Of a stretch of 64,000 nucleotides of DNA, positions 7,535 to 16,581 are shown piece by piece. The stretch covers positions 62,001-126,000 of the forward strand of contig JANJUX010000025.1 of the NCBI GenBank assembly GCA_024710355.1. Direction: 5' to 3'. The position numbers were made by a program, and so were the translations under genes. The notes beneath the pieces are model-generated. The model was given only the letters and a program-made list of their open reading frames with translations, had not been told where the DNA came from and searched no databases. Source of the stretch: Candidatus Rifleibacteriota bacterium. Its GTDB lineage: Bacteria; Muiribacteriota; Ozemobacteria; Ozemobacterales; Ozemobacteraceae. Position 1 is the first letter of the stretch. Each line of letters begins with the position of its first letter.

Positions 7535-10500
7535 CCAGCCTTTTTGCGGCTGTAAATCTTGTCGGAGCGGTCAAAAGCGTCTTTGAAGTTGATGTCGACA
7601 CTGCAGATGAGGTCATACATGCGCAGCGCCTCATCGAGTTTCTTTTCCACCTCGAGTGCAGTGCCGATCCGATAAAGAACATCCTTGATGTTTTCGTCCA
7701 TCAGCTCTGGGTCGAAGTCAAGCGTTTCAATGATTTCGATGGCCATCATCGGCTTGTTTTTGCCCAGCCAGGCATTGGCCAGCATGATGCCGGCTTCTTT
7801 GTTGCGGTCAGAGGCAAAGTCTGAGCTCAATATCGAGATTACTTCATCCCAGCGCCGGGCCTTTGCTTTTTCCTGGGCAGCGGCGAGCTTCATCACCAGC
7901 CCCTGAGTGGTCGGTTTCTTTTCTGGCGGTGCTTTGGCAGATGGCGGCGGTTCTGGCGCCATCAGATCGTCAGGGCGAATCTGATTTCGTGAGGAAAAGT
8001 CGTTGATGGTTGCTGCCACATCCGATTTGGTCGGTCCGCCAAGCTCTTCTGGCAGGTCGTTGGCAAAATCATCGAACAGCGATTCGCTTTCTTCAAAGGG
8101 GTCAAGAGTCGGCAGATCAATAGATGGAAGTGGCGCCGCAGTATTTTTGCGACTTTCAGCTGGCGACAGCCTTTCCGGGCCTGGTTTGCCAAAGTTAACC
8201 GGGTCAGGAAGCACATCAGATGAATACTCGTCATTCTTGAGAAAATCAGGCAGCGGAATATCGCTTTTGCTTTCCATTTCGAAGCCTTCAGGCGGCGGTT
8301 CGACAAAATTATCGAGGTCAAGGTCGCCGCCATGCCCGCCCATTCCTGGTTCTGGCATTCCGGGCATTGGCAGTTCGTCGGGAATCTGGGGCAGGCTGTC
8401 GTCGTCGTTGCCGCCAAATGCCGTCAGATCTTTTTTCAGGCCGTTAAGAATTTCGGTCAGCTGAGGGTTGCCGGGGTAGCGCTGTAAAAAGGTCTTGTAT
8501 TGCTCGATTGCCTCGGCAACCTTGCTCATCTTTTTCATCGATGAAGTATAAACAACATGAATGCCCATATTGTTTATATTTTCATTGAGAACTCTGATAC
8601 ATTCGCGTGCCGTATCTGCATAACGGTTGATTTTTGAGAAATTGCGCGCCAGCAGCTCACGATACTCAATCTTGTCTTTGATTTTAAGAGCCTCTTCGAG
8701 AACGGTGATTACTTCATTGCCCATACTGCGGTTCTGGACGTAACCCTCTGCCAGGGCGGTAATTACAGGTGGTTCTTTGCCGCCGGTCTGATAGTAGGTG
8801 AACAGAATGTTCATGGCTTCGACAGTTGTATTACCTGTCTGAGCATAATGTCTGGCAAGAACTGGCAGATATTCAGACTTTGAAGGATTTTCCTTGTAGA
8901 TGGTTTCATACATGACAATCGCCTCGTTCGAAGTGTCATGGCTGGCCATAGAAGCTTTCGCGAGAAAGCCCCACGCAATCGAATTGCCGGGGAATTTTTC
9001 GAGAATCAATCTGGCATTTTCCTGGCAGCGAACATAGTTTTTCAGTTCAAAATGGCACTTGACGAGAATTTCGAGAAACTCCCGTTCGACCTGGACTGGC
9101 TGCTTCTTGTTTAGTGCTTTTTCGGCGACGCTGATCGCTTTGGTATAATTTTGTTTTTCAAACATGCGTCTGGCGACAATCAGGGGGTCTGAGAACGACA
9201 GAGTTATCGCCGGCAGCAGCCTGAGAACGAATACCAGCAGAAACAGAACTGCAAAAATACCAAAGCCGACATGCACCAGAGTCTGGTTGAGCTTATACCA
9301 CAGCCCGTAGCGAAACTGGTTGAAATTGACCTGATTGCGGGCAAAAGCCTCCTCATCGCGCATAAACCGCTGAAAAATTTCGTCGGCATCTTCGTAGCGT
9401 TCCATGCCATAGAATATTTCGAGCTTCGTCCATTCTATGTCGCGCTTGAACAGGGGGTCGAGGTCTTTCTGCTGCAGAACCTCGTCAAGATACTTGAGGG
9501 CCTGAATAAAATCGGGCTCAGGTCGCAGCAGATAAATCTTGCCGATATTGAAAGCCGCTTCTTTAAAGCGCTCTGGCTCCTCTTTGTAGGCTTCTTCGAA
9601 AGTTGGCAGGGCCTGCTCGTATTTTTCGAGATCGAAAAGATCTTTGGCTTTCTTGTAGCGCTTGAAAAGGTCGTATTTGGCGTCGATTTTCGCCCTTATC
9701 TCTTCTTTGCCCGGCAGATCGGCGTGCAGCTCGATTGCCTTTTTCAAGTTGTTGTCGGCTTCGTCGTATTTGCGGTTTTCGAATTGCTTGATCGCCTGGT
9801 TCAGCCAATATTCAGCCTTCTTGATGTTTTCTGTTTCAGGGTCAGTCTCGGGTGGTTCTACCGTTACCTTCGGTGGCTCGGGGGAAACGGGCGTCGGGCG
9901 CGGGGCAATGTTTGCCGTGTCGACGGGCTCGTCGGTGTCCGGCAGGTCATCGGGTTCAGTTGTCAGGTCGGGGTTGTCGATGTCTCCGGTCATGTCGGGG
10001 TCTTCATCTGGCAGACCGGTAACGGCATCAGGCTCGTCGCCTGGCAGAGTGTCATCCTCGTCGCCGTTATTCAAAGAAGCTGTGTTGATCGAAGGGGTAG
10101 CCTCTACCGGTTGGGGTTTTGGCTCTGAAGGCAATGCGACTGTCTGAGTCGGGTCGTTCTCGAACGGGCTTTCGGGAACTTCAGGTATATCGCTGCCACC
10201 GGCCACCGGGGTGGCCCGCTTGAGAAAATTGGTGTTGCGGGCGAGCTTTTTTGCAGTAGCCACCCCGTAGTTTTTGCATGAGTAGAGAAACTGAAAGTCT
10301 TCGAACACTACCGGTGAATCAGGCATGCTTTCAAGAACAGTGCCCATCTGGTCAAACGCCTGGGCAAGGTTGCCTTTGCGAAACAGAATTTTTGCGAAGA
10401 CAAAATTGGCAGTCGGCCCCGATTTGTTCTCAAGAGCCCGATTGATATGGCTTGTGGCTTCATCGAGCTTGCCCTGATGAAAAGCAATGTCCGCAAGAAT

Positions 10501-10773
10501 AGTAAAAATGGCCGGGTCGTCGGGGCTGACTCTGGCCTGCTTTGTCAGTCTTTCACGGGTTGGCTCAAGAAGGTCGATTTTAAGCTTTTCGAGTTTGGGG
10601 TCGGATTCGTCTCTGGTCAGCTCAAGGCGGAGAATTTCGTTGTAGGCCTCACCATACATTTTGGCCGTGAGAAACTTTCGCAGCGATGCGTAATCCTCGC
10701 TGCTGCCCACCGCCCGCAATCCTGTCGGCAACAACAGAAACGCCAGTAGACAGAAAGTTGTAAACACCAGCAA
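7531..10773 (-). CDS. Large TPR-repeat membrane protein with acidic spacer and central membrane segment
   Basis: 1080 aa from TTG at 10773. Order: hydrophobic signal/anchor (LVFTTFCLLAFLLLPTG) at ~2-18, TPR-like helices ~25-180, an acidic Pro-rich spacer (~190-315), further TPRs (~318-490), one membrane helix (~500-527, ending LVFVLRLLPAITL), a second cytoplasmic TPR array (~535-790), a Pro/Gly/Asp-rich stretch (~800-960) and a last TPR block. The N-terminal half is likely periplasmic and the C-terminal half cytoplasmic. The TTG has no ribosome site; in the same frame a CTG at 10830 sits eight bases after AGAGG and would give a better n-region (RLKSHSSTSRFLSS...). It is last in the pilus operon and has the same layout as its upstream neighbour. 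Function unknown; probably a scaffold. Confidence 0.75.
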   Translation of the reverse strand: MLVFTTFCLLAFLLLPTGLRAVGSSEDYASLRKFLTAKMYGEAYNEILRLELTRDESDPKLEKLKIDLLEPTRERLTKQARVSPDDPAIFTILADIAFHQGKLDEATSHINRALENKSGPTANFVFAKILFRKGNLAQAFDQMGTVLESMPDSPVVFEDFQFLYSCKNYGVATAKKLARNTNFLKRATPVAGGSDIPEVPESPFENDPTQTVALPSEPKPQPVEATPSINTASLNNGDEDDTLPGDEPDAVTGLPDEDPDMTGDIDNPDLTTEPDDLPDTDEPVDTANIAPRPTPVSPEPPKVTVEPPETDPETENIKKAEYWLNQAIKQFENRKYDEADNNLKKAIELHADLPGKEEIRAKIDAKYDLFKRYKKAKDLFDLEKYEQALPTFEEAYKEEPERFKEAAFNIGKIYLLRPEPDFIQALKYLDEVLQQKDLDPLFKRDIEWTKLEIFYGMERYEDADEIFQRFMRDEEAFARNQVNFNQFRYGLWYKLNQTLVHVGFGIFAVLFLLVFVLRLLPAITLSFSDPLIVARRMFEKQNYTKAISVAEKALNKKQPVQVEREFLEILVKCHFELKNYVRCQENARLILEKFPGNSIAWGFLAKASMASHDTSNEAIVMYETIYKENPSKSEYLPVLARHYAQTGNTTVEAMNILFTYYQTGGKEPPVITALAEGYVQNRSMGNEVITVLEEALKIKDKIEYRELLARNFSKINRYADTARECIRVLNENINNMGIHVVYTSSMKKMSKVAEAIEQYKTFLQRYPGNPQLTEILNGLKKDLTAFGGNDDDSLPQIPDELPMPGMPEPGMGGHGGDLDLDNFVEPPPEGFEMESKSDIPLPDFLKNDEYSSDVLPDPVNFGKPGPERLSPAESRKNTAAPLPSIDLPTLDPFEESESLFDDFANDLPEELGGPTKSDVAATINDFSSRNQIRPDDLMAPEPPPSAKAPPEKKPTTQGLVMKLAAAQEKAKARRWDEVISILSSDFASDRNKEAGIMLANAWLGKNKPMMAIEIIETLDFDPELMDENIKDVLYRIGTALEVEKKLDEALRMYDLICSVDINFKDAFDRSDKIYSRKKAG

Positions 10774-10842
10774 CCGGCAGTTTCTGCCGGCAGAAGATAA
10801 AAACCGTGAGGTGCTGGAATGACTTTTCAGGCGTAATACCTC

Positions 10843-13407
10843 TTATACCAGGTTCTGCCCGCAGTGCTGGCAGCAGTATTCTCTGCTCGAGTTCATCTGC
10901 CCGCAATGTGGGCAGGCGATCTGATCCGAAGCCGGTTGAGCTGATTCTGTACTGCCTGCTGCCGGGCTGGCTGTTGCCAGTTTCTGGGCCTCTTTCAGAC
11001 CATTCTGGAAAGCGACGTTGTAGGGATTGTTCTTGAGAAAATTACCATAGATATCAAGCAGTTCGTTGATGCGGTTCTGCTTGTGATAGGCTTCTCTGAG
11101 AACAGAGTGCACCAGTTCGTTGTTGATATCGCTGTTGATGACCTGCTCACAAAGCTGCAGGCAGCTGTCGAACTGGCGCAGCTTAAGGTGGATTCTCGCG
11201 ACGCCGAGCAAAAATTCAGCCTCTGGCGAGCCCAGTTCCATCATTTTCTGGAAAACTTTCATCGCCTTGTCATCGCTGCGGCTTTTCTTGAGATAATAGC
11301 GCCCAAGGGGCTTGAGCACTTCGGGGTTGTTGGTATCGAGATTGAGCCACTGCTCCAGAATCTGAACCCCTTCTTCAGAGAGGTTTTTCTGCTGGGTATA
11401 GTGCGAGCCAAGCAGCGAAACCAGCGCAACATTGCGTTGCTCCTTTTTGTAGAGGTTGAGCAGTTCAGGCAGACTTTCGGGTGAAATCATGCGGCGGCCA
11501 AGGTAAGCATAGCCGAGCCACAGATGAGCGTCTTCGTTTTTCGGGTTGATCGAGATCAGATGTTTACATTCACCGATAGCCCGGTCGTAAATGCCGCGTT
11601 TGAGATAGGCCTGTGCCAGTATTTTCGAAATCATCGCCGCATCGAACTGGGTCAGGTTCGGCAGACGCCGTATTTTGTTGAGTTCTTCGATACATTCGTC
11701 GTGCATTTCTTTGCGCAGATAGCTTTCCGCTTTGCGAATCGCAGCGTTCTTGTTGTATTCGGGCAGATACTTGTAAAGTGCGTAGGCGATCCACAGCAGC
11801 AGAACTACGATGACGACGGGAAAAACCGTTTTCCACTTTGAAGCACTCGCAGCCAGCAGTTTGTCGTTTACTTCAGGGTAATCCGGGTCTGAGTCGTAGA
11901 TTTCCTTGAAATATTTGTAGGCCATGTCTTTATCGTTGCGTTCAAGAAAAATCGAACCCAGGACGAACCTGGCGCGGTTGTTGTCGGGCTGGTTCGCCAG
12001 CTGATAGCGTGCCTGGGTCATGGCTTCTTCTTCTTTGCCGGTTTTCCAGTAGGCTTCAGCGAGATAACTGGGCATCTGCACGTCGTAATCTTTGGGCAGC
12101 TGCGACAAAAGTTTGAGACATTCCTCATACTCATAGGCCTGGCGGGCTTCAAGCGCCTTTGCCCAGGTATCGCGGTGATTATCTGAGGTCTGAATTTTGG
12201 CGAGTTCCTGTTCAAAGGTTGCCCTGAAACGTTCAAGGCTTTTATCGATTTCGATGATCGCCAGACCGCGGTTTAAAGAGACTGCACCGTCTTTCTGATT
12301 GCCGGCTTCGATGAACTGAACGCCGCGGCGCAGAAAGCCCTCAACCAGGGCCGCCCGGTCGGCTGAGCTGCGTGGCAGGCGGTCGGGCCGGCCAAGGGTT
12401 TTCATCAGTGCTTCTTCTTTGTCGGTCGCCTGTTTTAGCAGTTTGCGTGCTTCCGAATTGCCGGAGTCCACCGATACGACATATTCCAGCAGGTCACGTG
12501 CTTCGAGCCATGAGCCTTTTTTGACCTGCTCTGAGGCTTCTTTCCAGGCTGAGGTCGCATCACGCGATTGATTGATTTCGGCAATTGCGGCTGCAACGCT
12601 CTCGTTATTGGGCTGAATTTCTTCGGCGCGCTTCAGGGTCTGCATTGCCGCTTCAATATTGCCACCCTTCTGTTCTTCGGCAGCCTGTGACAACAGAAGG
12701 CCGACAGCCTGGCTTTGTTTCTCTTTTATCTGGGCGAGCAGTTCACGGTTGCTTTCAGGGTTTGCCAGAGAATATTTTGAAGCATTGTCGGCATGAGCCT
12801 TGGCGGCACTCAGGTTGTTTTTCTGCAGTTCGAGGTTTGCCAGCAGCTGGTAAAGCTGTCCCATTGGTTCAGAATCATATTTCGTGCGCAATGAGGGGTT
12901 CTTTTCGAGAAGGTTTTCGGCCAGCGACAGGGCCTTGTCGGTTTGACCGGCGGCAATATGCTTCTTTACCATCTGAACGCCGATTTCCAGCTCTGCCGGG
13001 TTGATCTGAATTATTTCCTGGCGCAGCCGCTCAGCTTCAGCTTCGTTTTTGGCCTTTTCGGCAGTGACAAGATCTTCGCGCAGCACTTTTGAATAGGTTT
13101 CGGTGTAAGTTTTGTTCTGCGGGTCAAGCGAAATGGCTTTTTTCAGCATCTTGACCATTTCATCGCGTTTGTTGCGCAGGCGCAAAAGTTTTGAGGCGTT
13201 AAAATAAGGTTCGCCCCAACTGGGCTCAAGCTGCATGGCCTGCTTCAGCAGGTTGATCGCTTCCTGGTGGTGCCCACTGTCGATTGCAAGCTGGCCTTTG
13301 CGATTCAGCTCACGGGCCTGTTCTGACTGGGCAGATGCTATTCCCTGCAGACAAAGCAAAAAAGCGATGGCAAGGCAGATTACTGACGAAATTTTCAAGC
13401 GGTTCAT
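10843..13407 (-). CDS. TPR-repeat membrane protein with C-terminal zinc ribbon
   Basis: 854 aa. Signal peptide 1-26 (...LQGIASAQ), TPR array from ~28 (GQLAIDSGHHQEAINLLKQA is a typical unit) through ~510, a single membrane helix at ~525-548 (VFPVVIVVLLLWIAYALY), then a second, probably cytoplasmic TPR array to ~810. The last 25 residues form a double-CxxC zinc ribbon, CPHCGQ...CCQHCGQ. The mirrored arrangement (periplasmic TPRs, membrane helix, cytoplasmic TPRs) matches the adjacent 1080-aa protein, so the pair probably arose by duplication and may act together. It lies downstream of pilM-N-O-P and a HEAT gene on the same strand; a link to pilus assembly is suggested by context only. Confidence 0.78.
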   Translation of the reverse strand: MNRLKISSVICLAIAFLLCLQGIASAQSEQARELNRKGQLAIDSGHHQEAINLLKQAMQLEPSWGEPYFNASKLLRLRNKRDEMVKMLKKAISLDPQNKTYTETYSKVLREDLVTAEKAKNEAEAERLRQEIIQINPAELEIGVQMVKKHIAAGQTDKALSLAENLLEKNPSLRTKYDSEPMGQLYQLLANLELQKNNLSAAKAHADNASKYSLANPESNRELLAQIKEKQSQAVGLLLSQAAEEQKGGNIEAAMQTLKRAEEIQPNNESVAAAIAEINQSRDATSAWKEASEQVKKGSWLEARDLLEYVVSVDSGNSEARKLLKQATDKEEALMKTLGRPDRLPRSSADRAALVEGFLRRGVQFIEAGNQKDGAVSLNRGLAIIEIDKSLERFRATFEQELAKIQTSDNHRDTWAKALEARQAYEYEECLKLLSQLPKDYDVQMPSYLAEAYWKTGKEEEAMTQARYQLANQPDNNRARFVLGSIFLERNDKDMAYKYFKEIYDSDPDYPEVNDKLLAASASKWKTVFPVVIVVLLLWIAYALYKYLPEYNKNAAIRKAESYLRKEMHDECIEELNKIRRLPNLTQFDAAMISKILAQAYLKRGIYDRAIGECKHLISINPKNEDAHLWLGYAYLGRRMISPESLPELLNLYKKEQRNVALVSLLGSHYTQQKNLSEEGVQILEQWLNLDTNNPEVLKPLGRYYLKKSRSDDKAMKVFQKMMELGSPEAEFLLGVARIHLKLRQFDSCLQLCEQVINSDINNELVHSVLREAYHKQNRINELLDIYGNFLKNNPYNVAFQNGLKEAQKLATASPAAGSTESAQPASDQIACPHCGQMNSSREYCCQHCGQNLV

Positions 13408-13446
13408 GACTTCCTCGTTTTTCTCTGAGTATGACCGCTTAACAGT

Positions 13447-14763
13447 TTAAGTTATTTTAGAAAGTTTTGCCAGTGCTTTTAATGCACATCTTCTGACATC
13501 AGGGTCACTGTCGCCGGTGAGGTCCTGAAGTACGTCGCCAAACTGCAGTGCACCTATTTCGCCAAGGGCCCAGGCAGCTGACGAGCGCATCTGTTTATGA
13601 GAAGATCTTATCATCTGTTTCAAAGTCACGATCGCGCCGGTGCCGCCAAGTTTCCAGAGCGCGGTTGCAGCATTACTTCGGACGCGGTTATGCGAGTCAT
13701 TGAGCATCGGAATAAGCAGTTCGGAAAGCTGCGGGTCACGCAGCTGACCAATGGATTCGACAGCGTTTGCCCTTACCCGGCCGTCGCTGTCACGCAGGGC
13801 TTTTGACAGAAGCGGGAGTGTGCATGGGTTCTCGGCCTTGCCGAGACATTTGATCAGAATTGAGCGCAGGCGTGAGTTTTCTTCTCGCAGGAACCTCTCT
13901 GACAGCTGGCTGATTGTAAGGTCTTTATTGATTTTAACCGTTGTGAGAACGATGGTCTCGCGTATATTCAACTCGTCTTCGTTGAAAAAGGCGTCGATCA
14001 GCTGTGGAATCACTCTTGAAGAGCCAATTTTCCCTAAACTGAGCACGGCACGGTTTCTGACAGTCGGCGAAATGTCGCTCAGCAGGCCGACAAGCAGCTC
14101 AAGTGAACGATCTTCCTGGATTTCGCCGAGAATGTAAGCAACCGAAGCTCTTTTGCGGGTATTGGGAGATCTTAACTCTTCAGAAAGGGTGTTGAGGCCG
14201 AACCTGATGCCCTTGTTCCAGAGAGCTTTGATAGCGTTGGCTCTGACGCGGTTGTTGCGGTCAGAAACCAGCACCTTGAGAATTTCGACAATTTCTGGAA
14301 CGTCGATGTCACCGAGTGACTCGACGGCGTTTGCTCTGACGCGCTCGTCGGCGTAGTTGAGAAAAGCCTTGAAGAGCGGCACCAGTTCAGGTGCTTTAAA
14401 CGAGCCAAGAACCTTGACGCCTGTTGCAACCAGCGCCGGGTCTTCTTCGAGTTTGAGAAAGTCACAAATCGCGGTTTTTATGGCCTGTGAACTGCGACCC
14501 TGCAGAGCGTATAGAGCCTCGCTCTTGAGAATGCTGTTTGGTGAATCGAGATAGGTCAGAATCATGCCGGAAATTTCCTGGTTCAGGCATTTCCGGGAGG
14601 CTTTCATCGCCGCGATGACCACTTCAGGTCGACCGTCACGCAGACCTTCGAGAATGAATTCCTCGATATTTTCAACGTTGTGACGCAGCAGGCTTTTCAG
14701 GCAGAACAGTCTGACGCTTTTATCGCGATCCTGGAAAAGTTTCTTGATGGTCAGGTAATCCAT
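13447..14763 (-). CDS. HEAT-repeat protein (pilus locus)
   Basis: 438 aa built almost wholly of ~31-residue HEAT/PBS-lyase-type helical repeats; the unit VRANAVESLGDI / VRANAIKALWNKG / VRSNAATALWKLG recurs throughout. No signal peptide or membrane segment, so probably cytoplasmic. Such repeats form protein-binding solenoids. It begins one base after the stop of the pilP-like gene and is followed by the two TPR membrane proteins, so it is almost certainly co-transcribed with the pilus genes. Three other HEAT genes in the window also neighbour pilus genes. Specific partner unknown. Confidence 0.85.
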   Translation of the reverse strand: MDYLTIKKLFQDRDKSVRLFCLKSLLRHNVENIEEFILEGLRDGRPEVVIAAMKASRKCLNQEISGMILTYLDSPNSILKSEALYALQGRSSQAIKTAICDFLKLEEDPALVATGVKVLGSFKAPELVPLFKAFLNYADERVRANAVESLGDIDVPEIVEILKVLVSDRNNRVRANAIKALWNKGIRFGLNTLSEELRSPNTRKRASVAYILGEIQEDRSLELLVGLLSDISPTVRNRAVLSLGKIGSSRVIPQLIDAFFNEDELNIRETIVLTTVKINKDLTISQLSERFLREENSRLRSILIKCLGKAENPCTLPLLSKALRDSDGRVRANAVESIGQLRDPQLSELLIPMLNDSHNRVRSNAATALWKLGGTGAIVTLKQMIRSSHKQMRSSAAWALGEIGALQFGDVLQDLTGDSDPDVRRCALKALAKLSKIT

Positions 14764-14764
14764 T

Positions 14765-15391
14765 TTACTTCTCCTTGGACTGGCCCGCAGGCTGTTCGGT
14801 CAGAGCAACCTCGAAATCTCTCAGACCCTCTTCCGATGTGTCAGAAATGACGATTTTCTCGGGGGTTACCTCTGTCAGGCAGAAGGGGGTGCGTTTCAGA
14901 GTCGCGCCGATTCTGGTAAGCAGTAGCTCGTCGGCGAAGCGTAGAATTGCGACCCGGTCACTGCCCAGAGTAAAGAAGCCGTGATAGGCGATATCCGGTC
15001 TTTCAACGACAGGCGCCTGCTCACCGGTATCCTGGGTGACGAATACGACTCCGGGTTTCTGTGGCCAGATGAACATGTTTCTGCCGGCTTCATAAGGGTA
15101 AAGCTGATTGGCAGCGAACCTGCTTTCGATTTTATCAGACAGGGCCGGGTAAACAGGATTCACGATTGGTTCCGGCGCCTGAATCGGAGCTCTTGCGTCG
15201 GCCTCTAACCCTGGGACTGTAGTCGTTGCTGTGGGGTCTTGGGTCTGAGTAATTGCCTGACCGGTGGCTTGTTTTTTTCGGCCCGGTTTAAGTATAAGAA
15301 GGTCAAGCATCAGAACGCCGACGATAAAAGGAACACCAAACGCAACGGTTTTGTTCTTTCTGAGGTATTCTTTTAATTCCTGTTGGTTCAT
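14765..15391 (-). CDS. PilP-position pilus assembly protein, membrane-anchored
   Basis: 208 aa: short cytoplasmic start, one membrane helix at ~17-34 (VAFGVPFIVGVLMLDLLI), a Pro/Thr/Ala-rich linker (~40-85), and a compact beta-rich domain (~100-195) with the pattern YHGFFTLGSDRVAILRFADELLL, resembling PilP/GspC homology-region domains that contact the secretin. Position directly after pilM-pilN-pilO is where pilP occurs in type IV pilus operons. It has an uncleaved helix, not a PilP lipobox, so it is closer to GspC in topology. Assignment rests on context plus the domain pattern. Confidence 0.6.
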   Translation of the reverse strand: MNQQELKEYLRKNKTVAFGVPFIVGVLMLDLLILKPGRKKQATGQAITQTQDPTATTTVPGLEADARAPIQAPEPIVNPVYPALSDKIESRFAANQLYPYEAGRNMFIWPQKPGVVFVTQDTGEQAPVVERPDIAYHGFFTLGSDRVAILRFADELLLTRIGATLKRTPFCLTEVTPEKIVISDTSEEGLRDFEVALTEQPAGQSKEK

Positions 15392-15412
15392 TTATGCTTT
15401 TCCTATTCTTGG

Positions 15413-15994
15413 TCAGGGCAGGAAGAAGGTAGAAAGGGTGAGTTTCATCGTCATGTTGCCGTCTTTGTCGTTGATCGGCGGAATAATTTCGAGCTGCGAG
15501 ATCTTGACCAGACGGCCGAGCGCGTTTTCCGATTCCCAGAGGAACTGCTTCAGCCGGTTGTAAGAACCGTGAATTCTCATATCAAACTTGAATTCAAGAT
15601 AGCTGCTGCCGGCACCGGAAACCGGGGAAGGGGAGTTATAGGTTGAGTCCATGATAAGAATGTCGAGAGCTTTGGCTTTTCTCTGGACCTGTTCGATGAA
15701 AATAGTGTAGTTTGAAGAGCTTTCGAGAAGTCTTTCGAATTTTTCCTTTACTTCCAGGCGCTTGTCACGCAGCTGCACGGTAATTTCTTCGATCTGCTGC
15801 CGCCGGGTGTTGAATTCTCGCTGCGAATCTTCAATTCTGGCTACCAGGCCTGCAATTTCGGTATTTTTTGCGGCAATAAGCTGGCGCTGGCTGGTATTAA
15901 CCGAGCTGAGGAAGTAGATAAGAAACACTATCGCGGCTGCCATCAGCCCGTAGGTCACTACCCGTTCCAGATTTGATCTTAATCTTGTCTTCAC
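15413..15994 (-). CDS. pilO: Type IV pilus inner-membrane alignment protein PilO
   Basis: 193 aa with the PilO layout: cytoplasmic N-terminus, one membrane helix (~13-30), a periplasmic coiled coil (~33-95) and a C-terminal ferredoxin-like domain (~100-190) containing SYLEFKFDMRIHGSYNRLKQFLWE, the typical PilO segment. PilO pairs with PilN and bridges the inner-membrane platform to the secretin. It sits between the pilN gene (18 bases upstream) and the pilP-like gene. Confidence 0.85.
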   Translation of the reverse strand: MKTRLRSNLERVVTYGLMAAAIVFLIYFLSSVNTSQRQLIAAKNTEIAGLVARIEDSQREFNTRRQQIEEITVQLRDKRLEVKEKFERLLESSSNYTIFIEQVQRKAKALDILIMDSTYNSPSPVSGAGSSYLEFKFDMRIHGSYNRLKQFLWESENALGRLVKISQLEIIPPINDKDGNMTMKLTLSTFFLP

Positions 15995-16012
15995 AGCATT
16001 TTCCTGTTCAGT

Positions 16013-16579
16013 TTATTTTCGCGCGGATGGTTTATAGGTGATATCGAGGGCAAATTTTTGCGATACGCCTGATTCCTGCACCAGACTGGTATTGCTCTTG
16101 AGCTGAGCCGTGAATTTGCCGCTCTGATTCAGCCGGTTAACGAATTCAAGGATATCCTGGATGGTGGAGCCTTCACCGGTTATCGAAAAAGGCACATTCA
16201 GATTGGTGAAGTTTTTCGGGCTCAGGTCATTGATCAATACACGTTCCGGGACTGCAGCTTCAAGGGCTGCGAAAAAGTCGACCATATTGCTGGCAGGTGT
16301 GTCCAGATTGGCGTTGATAAATTCTATACTGCTGCGCAGGGCATTGATTTCATTGAGTGGCGGCTGCAGCTTGCTTGTTTTGTCGATGATATCGCGCAAC
16401 TCGGAGTCTTTGGCATTGAGACGGCTCTGAGCATCGGACAGCTCAGTTCGGTTCTTGATAGTCATGCTGCCAACGGCGGAAATTGTCGTGACGATGATGA
16501 TCAAAGCCAGAACAATCCCGATGTTGTCGCGGGGCAGGCTTTTATATTCAACTGGCAGCAGGTCAAACTGAAACTTCAT
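16013..16579 (-). CDS. pilN: Type IV pilus inner-membrane protein PilN
   Basis: 188 aa. The short cytoplasmic tail begins MKFQFDLLPVEYK, the PilN 'NLLP' motif that inserts into PilM. A membrane helix (~21-42) and a periplasmic coiled coil (~45-100) follow, then an alpha/beta domain (~105-185) with INDLSPKNFTNLNVPFSITG. Starts two bases after the pilM stop, so the two are translationally coupled. Length and order match PilN. Confidence 0.87.
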   Translation of the reverse strand: MKFQFDLLPVEYKSLPRDNIGIVLALIIIVTTISAVGSMTIKNRTELSDAQSRLNAKDSELRDIIDKTSKLQPPLNEINALRSSIEFINANLDTPASNMVDFFAALEAAVPERVLINDLSPKNFTNLNVPFSITGEGSTIQDILEFVNRLNQSGKFTAQLKSNTSLVQESGVSQKFALDITYKPSARK

Positions 16580-16581
16580 GG

